Both the position numbers and the translations under genes were made by a program. The notes beneath the pieces were generated by a model that had not been told where the DNA came from, did no database searches, and saw only the letters and a program-made list of their open reading frames with translations. 64,000 nucleotides of DNA from Physcomitrium patens. Its lineage: Eukaryota > Streptophyta > Bryopsida > Funariales > Funariaceae. Shown one piece after another: positions 55,359-64,000 of the stretch (its first letter is position 1; each line of letters starts with the position of its first letter). Location of the stretch: positions 14,563,329 through 14,627,328 of the forward strand of contig NC_037260.1 in NCBI RefSeq assembly GCF_000002425.4, in the 5' to 3' direction.

Positions 55359-56490
55359 TGTCAAAATATAATTTCTTATAATATATAAAAATTAATTAAG
55401 ACATATAATATGTTTGTAAGTCTTGATATAGATTAGAGTGGTTAATAAATAAATTTAAATAGAATTGATATAAAAAAATTTATTTAGAGATTTATTTATT
55501 TTGATTATAGTATTTATATTATATAGAATTTATATATTTAGTATAAAACTTAAGAAAAGGTTGGAGTTTAAAGATGAAAGTCTAAACTATTAAGAGACTT
55601 ATTGGAATGGATGAAAGCAATGCATGGTTGGATGAAGGCAATGAATGGAGATCTTTATTCCTATTGGTCAAAGGCCATATCCAATGGACTTTAAGGAGGC
55701 TACCCGAGGCCTTATTAGGAATTAGAATTTCTCTTTTGAATTCATTCGAGTTTTAGAGGCTTGGATCAATAAGTTCAAAATTTTGGATATAATTTAGGCA
55801 AAGAATTTGTATGATTTTGAATTTTTGTAAAAGAGATATAGATGTTCAAAGTTAAGGTGTCAAATTTGTACCTACTTTCACTCTTTGAAGCATAACACAT
55901 GCGTACAGAGAGTAATAAAAGTTCAGTAACTAGAAGAGAAGAAAACACTTTCTTGGCTATACTTTACATATATTATTTGATAAATTTTAAGTCTAAATAA
56001 AGGAGTTATAGGGCATTGAAGACAACACATATAATTCAAAGGCAGTAAGTGAGTCATTTTGTTGATAGTGATAGTTGGAGCCATGTCTTCAGTTTCTGGA
56101 CGAATTTTTGGCTCAAAATTTCTATAAGTGTGAGTTATTAAGTTAAAAAGCTATAGATCAAAGTTTGATGTTATTTGAGTACTTATTTTTTGAGATATGA
56201 AGAAATTAGCATGTAGATGTATGTAAGCTAGGGTTTAAAGCTACTGTTAGGATTTTGGAGATATCTCAAGATCTGTAATGAATTTGTAATTGAATTTTTT
56301 GGGATATTTTTTGAAAGTATATCAGTACTTCAAATAAAATTTAGGATTCTTTGGACGGTCTGATCATGAGATATGAGCAGTTGAAGTTTGGAAAATATTT
56401 CTTATAAGGATATATAAGATTTTAAGATACTTTATCATACATTTACGTATTTTTTTGGTACTTGGGCTTATGTTTTGATGTAATTGCCCT
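55359..56490 (+). repeat. E2 3' LTR
   Basis: Starts TGTCAAAATATAATTTC. Contains the segments found in all solo copies of the family: GATGAAAG...GGCAATGAATGG, CCAATGGACTTTAAGG, ACTTTCACTCTTTGAAGC, and GTTTGGAAAATATTTCTTATAAGG near its end. The right border (about 56480-56500) could not be fixed. Confidence 0.75.
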
Positions 56491-56589
56491 AAAAAAGAAT
56501 ATATTATATATATGAACTTGATACTTTTATATCTTAGACTTGATTGAGTATTTAATGGCAGCCAGAAGCTCAGTGCTTTCTTGAGGCAA

Positions 56590-57117
56590 ACTCTCTCTAC
56601 CTTGATAGTAGTTTTGACTTTAGATGTGTTTATAGGTCAAAAACTTGGCGAACAAGTTAACCACATATTGGTAGTTTGTGAGAGAAGTTAATTCTATATA
56701 ATAGCTTGTGAAATAAGCTAACCATGTAGTACATACATAAATAACTTACCTTGCAAGTTAAGACATGTGGCTAGCAAAGTCAACATGTTTTGGAGGTCCT
56801 ATAGGACATTGTCACATAGCTCCTAGTTAAGAATATATATGGAGGCAAGTATAAAGCCTTCTTCTTTCTAATCAATACTGTTCTAGTCGTTAGTCTTATT
56901 TCAAGTCTTTCTAGTCTTCTTATTTTTGACATTAGCCATTCTAATTAATATTACATTACCTTTTAAGTGACTTTCTAGTTCTCTTCAATGACACACAAGT
57001 GTATCGAGGATTCTCTTTCTTTGAGATTCATATTTTTGATAGTTTGATAAGAATGCTAACATATTATTTTTGTTTTGTTTTAGAAGAGAGTGGATAGATT
57101 ATGGACGCTATCATAAT
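56590..57117 (+). repeat. D: 5' LTR remnant and leader of a chromodomain gypsy element
   Basis: Diverged copy of the C/B LTR: TCAACATGTTTTGGAGGTCC, AGAATATATATGG TATA region, TGACACACAAGTGTATCGAGG, end TTTTGATA, followed at 57040 by GTTTGATAAGAATGCTAAC as in C (34884). The first ~250 bp of the LTR are missing or unrecognisable. Confidence 0.7.
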
Positions 57118-58697
57118 ACGTGAAGTCTTACTTGAGAATTCTCTGAGCACTTAGATGTAGATGATAGAATAGAAATTGCAACAACAAAATCTTAACTCTA
57201 ATAGAATACTAACTAAATTTTAATTAGACCATAATAATGCTAAGCAAGCTTTAATCAAATTTAAAGAAACCTCAAAGGAATTACAAATAAATAATAAGAA
57301 ATCTTAAAGAAATATTAGAACGATCACAAATATATCTCAAATACATCTCAATTCAATATTAATTTAATCTTAGTTTAAATCCTATTGGACTTCATTCAAA
57401 CTTTAGGCCAAAAATTAACTAAATTTTAAATCCTAAATAAACCTTAATAAAATCCTAAATCCTAAATCAAATCTTGACCAAACCCTAAATTCTAAATCAA
57501 CTCCTAATCAAATCCTAATCCTAAATTAAATCCTAACCAAACCTTAAATCTTAAACCAAATCCTAATCCTAAATCAAATCCTAACCAAATTTTAATCCTA
57601 AATCAAACCTTAATCAAACCCTAACCTTAAATCAAATCCTAACCAAACCTTAAACTCTAAATCAAATCCTAGTAATTTCTACAATAGTTTTAAACCTCAA
57701 TAATTAATAAATGAAACATTGATCTTAACTCAAAATTAGAATAATTCTTAAAAACTATGTTGAAAATAAGCAAAAAAAATTTGAAAAGGATCAAAATTAA
57801 TAAATAGATGATAACCTCAAAAATATGCTTGGATATTAGCCGACTTCCTTCTCTATCCTTGATGCCAATCTCCCAGAGCCAATATCTCTCTTTTTCACCA
57901 TTCGATTGAATTCAAAATTATCAAATATATAAAAATATAAGTCTAATATCTTCTCACATAAATTTTACTCCAATACAACTAGTAGATTTCAAGAAATCTA
58001 AAAAATTGTCACTAGACCTAAAATTCTATTTTTTGAGACCTTGATCCGCTTAAACCTCAATAATCATCAATTCAACTATTAGATCAAGCTAAGATTCACA
58101 ACACATATTAAAAACAATTATGACCATTAATCTACAAAATTTCATCTAAAGATCTATTACGAAATTCTTGAAATCACCCAAAATATCAACCCTACTTTAT
58201 TTCATAAAATCCAAGTTATCCAAAAAAAAACTTGACTTTGTAAAACTCTTACAAAGTCATTACAAATCCAAATTGCTCAAAACTAATGCTCATACAAATT
58301 CTATCTAGTCTCCTATCAAATCTCTTTCTTTGATTTACAAAAGAAGCTCCAAGTTGCCATAGATGCTCAGTTTTGTGCTTCACAGTTTGATTTCAACCCA
58401 AGTTGATAACTAGCCCTCCTTGGGTAACAATATTTAGTTTTTCTAGGTAATTTTTGCTAGAATTTATTCTTAATTTCTTCTTAAAGATACTTATATTATT
58501 TATTTTTCTAATCTATCTTATTTTGCCTTATTTATGGCCCTATAAAGTAAATAGAAGTCACTTTTGTAAAAAGACATTATTACTATTAAAAGTTTTACTA
58601 CCTTCCTATTTTTTATCCATGTTTTTCTACTTTATCTTTTAACATAGCTCTTCTATAATAAAATCCATATTATTATCTTTCACCATATAATCATGTT
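57118..58697 (-). repeat. Insertion in D gag, probably a solo LTR
   Basis: Splits D between ATTATGGACGC (gag start) and GAAAGTGAGAATAGATTTG. Its right end TGTTACAATATGAGA resembles the LTR end TTACAATATGACA of F at 62240, so I read it as a minus-orientation solo LTR. No ORF of note. Flanking duplication not identified. Contains an AAATCCTAA repeat field. Confidence 0.5.
57375..57675. repeat. AAATCCTAA/CCAAACC degenerate tandem repeat
   Basis: About 300 bp of irregular 10-12-base units AAATCCTAACCAAACC, AAATCCTAATCAAATCC. It resembles the plant telomere unit CCCTAAA in composition but is not phased as 7-mers and lies inside a putative LTR. Confidence 0.75.
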
Positions 58698-59741
58698 ACA
58701 ATATGAGAATGTTATATCCAGAGAAAGTGAGAATAGATTTGTAACTATTGCACATCTTCATAAACTTGTCAAGACTCTTAGAGCTAAAATCTCACATATT
58801 TCTAATGTGAATCATAGAAGTACTATGCCTACACCTATGGAAGAAGTTCAGAGTCTATAGTAAGAAGTTGTACAATTAAAAGAAGTAAGTAGATCGACCT
58901 TACAACCAAAGTTTTGATTTTAGAAGTATGATGGGGACAAAAAATAGTATGCTTAAGAAGTTTGATGGAACAAGTTCAAAATTTCAAGGATTTTTACAAC
59001 AAGTCAAGCTCTATCTAAGGTTGTATCTTTGTCAATATCCTGATGGATTTACTCAAATTAGATTTATAGGTGCACTTCTATCAGAAAGTGCTCTCTCTTA
59101 ATTTGCATCTTTAATGAAAAAAAATTTGCAATGCTTTTATTATTTGAATTCATTTCTAGAAGTGTTTATGATGACATTTGGAGAAAGTGATTGAAAATAA
59201 GTAGTAGAAACCAAACTCTTATCTTTACAATAAGGATTACAATCAGTCACCACATATAGTACTAAATTCCAAAATCTTGCTTGTAATGTGGACTAGAATG
59301 ACAAAGCACTCATCAATCAATTTTGATATGGATTAAAGGATAGTGTCAAAGATATTTTATTAACAATGCCAAAAATATAATATTTGGAATAATTTATCAC
59401 TCAAGCCATTGCATGCGACAATCGATTATTTGAAAGGCATCAAGAACAAAGATTTGGTTAGAAAGGAACAAGTCAAGTAATGGCAAAAGCTTCCAAGTTT
59501 TTATGAAATTTATTCATTAAGGTCAAAACTAATGCAAATTGATACGATATGTTTTAAAACTCTCATAGAGCAGGAAAATCCTTGATGTCACCAAGAGTGT
59601 TTGTGTTTATACTGTGGAGAAACTAAATACATTGCTCAACATTCTTCAAAGAAACAATGCAATTACAAAATGATGAGCATAATTATCAAAGAAGATAATG
59701 TGTCAAAAAATAAGTTTTTTCAACCACAATAAGGACCATTC
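58698..59741 (+). pseudogene. D gag
   Basis: RFVTIAHLHKLVKTLRAKIS, STMPTPMEEVQSL, LKKFDGTSSKFQGFLQQVKLYL, DGFTQIRFIGALLSESALS, TFGESD, ALINQF, and zinc knuckle CLYCGETKYIAQHSSKKQC with the last Cys changed. Aligns with C gag (35135-36170). Ends where the J LTR begins; protease and pol are absent. Many stops. Confidence 0.78.
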
Positions 59742-60601
59742 TTGTATAGTAAATACTTGTAGTATGTAAAAATTAGTTAAAAAATATAATATATTTATAA
59801 GTCTTAATATATATAAGAATGGTTAATAAATTAATTTAAAAAGAGTGGATATAAAAAAAAACTTTATTTTCAATTTTATCTATTTTGATTATAACATTTA
59901 AAAAAATTATAGGACCTAAATATTTAGTATGAAGCCTTGAGAGGAGATTAGAGCCTAAAGAAGAAAATCTTAACTAGTATGAGGCTTATTGGAGGGGGAT
60001 AAAAACAAGGCATGGATGGATAAAGGCAAGGAATGGAAATCTTCATTTCTATTGGTCAAAGGCAATGTTCAATGGGCTTCAAGGAGGCTGCTCAAGGCCT
60101 TATTAGGAATTAGGGTTTCTCTTTTAAGGTCATTTCGAGCTATGGAGGCTATGGCCATCAAGTTTAGGATTTTGAGTACAAATTAGATACAAACTTTGTA
60201 TGATTTGGAGTTTTTATGAAGGAATTATTGGCATTAAAAATTAAGGTGTCAATTTCATACCTACTATTATTCTTTGGGGTATAACATATGTTTACGGAGA
60301 GCAACAAAAGATTGGCAACTTGAATTGAAGAAAACACTTCTTCAACCATATTTTTTATATACTAATTAATGAATTTAGAGTTTGGATGAAGTTATAAAGA
60401 GTTGAAGTCAGTGCATCCAAATCAAAGGCAGTAAGTAAGTGATTTTATTCATAGTAATGGTTGGAGCCATATCTTGAATTTTTGGAAGAATTTTTGGCTC
60501 AAACCTTTTAGAAAAGGTAGATAATTGTATTAAAAAATTATACATATAAACTTTGTAGCGTTTAAGTATTTAGTTTGTGACATATGAAGAAAATTATATG
60601 C
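59742..60601 (+). repeat. J: E-family LTR fragment
   Basis: Begins TGTATAGTAAATACTTG near 59746 and follows the E2 LTR: TATTTATAAGTCTTAAT, GAGGCTTATTGGAGG, AACAAGGCATGGATGG, GGAATTAGGGTTTCTC. Broken at 60601 by F; its remaining part should lie beyond F, outside the window. The short frame at 59989-60186 lies in conserved LTR sequence and is not a gene. Confidence 0.75.
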
Positions 60602-62240
60602 TGTCAGGGAAAAGAGAGCTTGCCTTGAAAAAACACTAGGCTTTTGGCTGACACTGAATTCTCAATTAATCATAAGATAAAAAATATTCCAAGATTATTT
60701 ATAATTTTTTTTTTATTATTTTCCATAATATTAAACATAGTAGCAATAAAAATCAAATGCCAAACCTCTAGTAATAGTAAAAGTTATAACAATAAATAAT
60801 AAGTATCAGACCTCTAGTAATAATAAAAGTTATAACAGTAAATAATAATTACCAGACCTCTAGTAATAATAAATTTATAGCAATAAATAATAATTATCGG
60901 ACCTCTAGTAATAGTAAAAGTTGTAGCAATAAATAATAATTATTAGACCTCTAATAATAGTAAAATCAGTCAGTAATTTCTAAATCTTTTGTAATTTCCA
61001 AAATCCTTTTTGTAGTAGTAAAATCCTTGTAATACCAAAATTCCTTCAATACCAAATCCCTTTGATGCATTGAACTTTAAAATTTGATAATTTTCAATCC
61101 AATCGTTAGATTGAACTCAAATTATCTAAGAAGGCAGTACTTTTAACTCTTTTATATCCAATTTTCAACCGTTGATTCTTTACAAAACTCTAGTTAACAC
61201 AATTTTAGTAGCATAGCCTTTACGTATTGACTTATAAACACCTATGTACTGATTTTGCGATTTCTTACAAATCCAACACTCAAATGTCATGAATTTTTTT
61301 TTTGTATAGCTTCTCAATATTATAACTACACCTTTGGTAAGTTTGAGCCAAAATTCATTCAAAAATGCTCAAAAAAAATGGCTCAAAACATAATCATTAA
61401 TAATTTGGTTTACTTACTACCTTAATTTGCAAGCTCTGACTTCAACTAGCCATTTCTTCTTCATTCCAGATCTGATTTCATCAAATCTTGTACAATAGTT
61501 GAAGTCCTTTAAGTCAGCTTTCCAAATCTACCTTTCGATTATTAAATGCCTTTTTACAACTCTTTGTATGCTTGAAAGAGTGACAGTAGGTATAAATTTC
61601 ACATCTAAACTTTAAACAACCATAACTCTCTCATTACAGATTCAAGGTTATCAATCCTTGCATGAAAAATGTATTCCTTCAAACCAGCTTTCCAACAACA
61701 CCTTTTGTTTCCAAAATACCTTCTACAACTTTCTGTATGCTTAAAAGAGTGACAGTCAATAAACAATTCACACCCTAACTTCAAACAATCTTAACTTCTT
61801 CATACAAAACTCAAATAACAAACTTTATATACCAAAATTATAGCCCAAAATACAAGCTCTTTGAATCTCTCCTCTCAACCTTCGAATATTTCTAAAGAAG
61901 TGGCCTCCCTTTCGGTTTTCTCTTAGATAGCTCTTTGAAGCTCATTGATCATGACCTATAGCCAATGAGAGTGAAGGTCCTCTTATCCTTGCCTTATCTA
62001 TCTACATAGATGGCCTAAGGCCACAATACTATAATATCAATATCCATATCTTTTTACATCTTTCATATTAAATAATCCTAATACTTCTACTTTTACTTAT
62101 AAAACTTACACAAGTTATTTAAGATTTCTATAAACCATGAAATTCTATAGAAAATAACTCATTATTTTCTAAGGTCATTATTAAATAACATCAATATAAT
62201 AACCATTATTTTTACACTATGAATAAATTACAATATGACA
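60602..62240 (-). repeat. F 3' LTR (1639 bp)
   Basis: TGTCA/TGACA ends. Shares the GACAGTAGGT segment and the CCAATGAGAGTGAAGG segment with the E-family LTRs, so F belongs to the same broad family. No ORF of significance. A 46-bp tandem repeat lies near the left end. Confidence 0.78.
60741..60975. repeat. 46-bp tandem repeat in F LTR
   Basis: About five units of CAGACCTCTAGTAATAATAA followed by AAGTTATAACAGTAAATAAT, period 45-46 bases, AT-rich, moderately diverged. Confidence 0.85.
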
Positions 62241-62256
62241 TCTATTCCTTCCAAAC
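62241..62256 (-). promoter_or_regulatory. F polypurine tract
   Basis: Minus strand GTTTGGAAGGAATAGA followed by TGTCATATTGTAA of the LTR. Less pure than E2's but in the exact position. Confidence 0.7.
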
Positions 62257-62403
62257 CTGTACATTCTTTGACATGTGCCAATTTATATATCTTCATCCTC
62301 TTCATCATCTTTCGTTACCTCCATGTCTTCTATTTGATCTAGATTTAATGTCTTAAGTACTCAAGATGATATGGATTGAATCTATTATCTCTTCTCTTGA
62401 ATG

Positions 62404-63427
62404 TCTTTATTCATTTTCTAGCCACAAGTATTTTTAGCATTATTCCATCTAATTCACGAAGTGAATAAGTGGCATTATCATATATTATTACCACTACATA
62501 TGGACCAAACCATCTTCGAGCAAACTTTCTAAAAGTACTATATTGATGTTTAACACTGCTATCAAATACTAGCACCCAATCTCCAGCTTGAATTTGTTTG
62601 ATCCTCAATTGGTGAGTTTTATCAAATCTTTCTTTGTTGTTCAACCTAACTGCCTTTAACTTTTCTAATGCAATATTTTTATTTTCAGGGAATCTTTCAA
62701 GGTGTTGGATTCAAAGCTCTAATAATTCCTCTCTTGTAATGCCTTCTTTTCAATTTAAAAATATCCAAGTAGGTACTGAATCCTCCACTAGCAAAATTGG
62801 CTTTTGATCCAATATAAGCTCAATAGGCATATAACCAGTAATAGTGCTATGAGTGGTTCTATGTGCCCATAAAGCAAATGGTAGAAGTCTAGGCCACTGT
62901 TTTGGCTCATTTCTATAAGCCTTAAAAAGAACATTAATAATAGAAGGATGCTCTCTTTCATTCTTGCCATTAGCCTCAGGATTATAAGCAGTAGTTAATT
63001 TCAACTTCACACCATACCTTTGAAAAAAGTTTCTAGTCTCAATTGCATCTAATTCTCCTTGATTTATTCTCATTTTTCCAATGCTTCTATATCTGCTAAA
63101 GATGTCCTCAAGGATAAATCTACAAACCTCTTCTGTAGTCTTCGTCCTTAAAGCTCTACCTTCAACAAAGATGGAGATTTCTTTTCTAGCCAAGACAAGA
63201 TATTTCATACCCCACAATCCCAAAGGCATGGCTACTAAGTCAATCATCCATTGAAAGTTCATGGCAAGAGAATAGGTAGGATGCAACTCATCCTTATATC
63301 TATTTTTAGATTATAATTGATATTCTATATAAGAAGCAATAAATTCTTCCATATCTTTGTAAAGACCTTTCCACCAATATTGTTCTTTGTCTTTGTTGTA
63401 GGTGGTCCAAATTCCTCTATGCTCTGC
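62404..63427 (-). pseudogene. F integrase
   Basis: WMIDLVAMPLGLWGMKYLVLAR (Asp), MRINQGELDAIETRN where DRGE is usual, so the second catalytic Asp is Asn, NPEANGKNEREHPSI (Glu kept), LPFALWAHRTTHSTITGYMP, QKPILLVEDSVPTW, then NKERFDKTHQLRIKQIQAGDW and RRWFGPYVVVIIYDNATYSL. Stops near 62410, 62747 and 63310. The zinc finger is at 63300-63430. Confidence 0.85.
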
Positions 63428-64000
63428 CTAAAGGGTATCATGAAATTCTTTTAGAATCTGATTTTTAGTCTCTATATCATCAATCATCCTTAATGATACT
63501 CTATCTTTCCTTTTTGGCCTCTTCCACAAAAAACTATCCTTTAGAAGATAGTTATGAGACTGGTGTCTAATGTCTTTAAAGGTCTTGTCTAACCAACTTT
63601 CTTGCCTTCTCATAGTGCTCAAATAAATGCCAATGTCTCTTAATTTCTTTCCATAAAGATCATCTCTAAATGATCCATTTTCATCACTTGATTTTGCTTT
63701 GTCAATAGCCAATACATAACCATAGTCCTCAACATCATTATCTTCACCAATTTCTTGTGTTTCCATTTCTTCTTCACAAATATATCTAACTCTAGATAAT
63801 ATATCTACTATAGAGTTTTTTTTGCCAAAAATGTGTACCAACACAGGGTTAAGTGATTTGATGTAGGCTATCCACCTTAACATAATAATATCAGGAATAG
63901 AACAATTAGCAATCATACCTTATAATGATAAGCAATCAATTTCCAATGCCACATTGGTTCTAATCAAATAGTTTCTGTCTGCTTTCATAGACATGAGTAC
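63428..64000 (-). pseudogene. F RNase H, C-terminal part
   Basis: VALEIDCLSL-stop-GMIANC (third Asp present), MLRWIAYIKSLNPVLVHI, KKNSIVDILSRVRY (fourth Asp), then the linker to integrase SHNYLLKDSFLWKRPKR and ILKEFHDTL. Same frame as integrase. N-terminal RNase H and RT are outside the window. Confidence 0.82.

Larger units (their letters stand above)
50092..56490 (+). mobile_element. E2: Ty3/gypsy element, DHG-protease lineage, older relative of Elem1
   Basis: Plus strand: gag (N-terminus missing), protease, RT, RNase H, integrase, polypurine tract, 3' LTR from 55359. Gene order and motifs match Elem1 throughout but at much lower identity. Many stops. The primer site and full 5' LTR are absent. 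Confidence 0.88.
60602..64000 (-). mobile_element. F: Ty3/gypsy element, DHG-protease lineage, 5' part outside window
   Basis: Minus-strand 3' LTR 60602-62240 (TGTCAGG...TATGACA), polypurine tract, integrase, RNase H, then the right window edge. Inserted in LTR fragment J. Related to Elem1 and E2; integrase and RNase H share one frame. Confidence 0.85.

Noticed and set aside
59989-60186. 66-codon frame MEGDKNKAWMDKGKEWKSS
   Set aside because: Sits in a segment conserved in every E-family LTR, where other copies have stops.
1-64000. A host protein-coding gene or defence system
   Set aside because: Every extended coding stretch could be assigned to a retrotransposon domain or the extra ORF of such an element.

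Overview
The window is AT-rich nuclear DNA of a land plant and consists almost entirely of LTR retrotransposons and their debris. I see no host gene, no rRNA, no tRNA gene and no CRISPR. A plant origin is supported by chromodomain-bearing Ty3/gypsy elements, primer-binding sites matching plant-type tRNA-Trp and initiator tRNA-Met, and many W-to-TAG and G-to-A lesions typical of decay in methylated plant repeats. Two lineages present (a gypsy family with protease motif DHG, and one with an extra reading frame after pol) suggest, weakly, a non-seed plant such as a bryophyte, lycophyte or fern.

Layout. 1-3745: minus-strand Ty1/copia element (RT start, integrase, protease, gag, part of the 5' LTR). 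3746-12149: 'Elem1', a minus-strand Ty3/gypsy element with two near-identical 1212-bp LTRs and a tRNA-Trp primer site. 12150-12469: a diverged repeat of Elem1's left flank. 12470-~15600: 'P', a plus-strand gypsy fragment with an extra coiled-coil ORF after integrase. ~15692-42936: 'B', a minus-strand chromodomain gypsy element split by two insertions. One is 'Heat' (16072-29781, minus, 5-bp duplication ATTGT), itself split by 'Elem2' (17409-24921, sister of Elem1). The other is 'C' (34332-42053, plus, duplication CAATC), which carries a solo LTR (38136-39402). 42937-43398 and 48540-49461: gag of an older plus-strand element 'E1', split by 'G' (43404-48539, minus, relative of P, containing a solo LTR at ~47311-48410). 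49462-~56490: partial LTR and the near-complete but decayed element 'E2'. ~56590-59741: remnant 'D' with a ~1.6-kb insertion. 59742-60601: LTR fragment J. 60602-64000: minus-strand element 'F', leaving the window.

Insertion order can be read directly: E1 hosts B, B hosts Heat and C, Heat hosts Elem2, C hosts a solo LTR. Junctions carry perfect or near-perfect target duplications in several cases.

The most interesting signals are: arrays of perfect heat-shock elements upstream of the TATA box in the Heat LTRs; a set of small leader hairpins presenting GGATTAYCC in three chromodomain elements; a conserved -1 offset between protease and reverse transcriptase in the DHG family; shared catalytic-site lesions and a mosaic near-identical block in Elem1/Elem2; and a poorly known additional ORF 3' of pol in G and P. 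Every coding region is decayed, so 'pseudogene' is used throughout; none is predicted to yield an intact polyprotein. Element names are local labels only.
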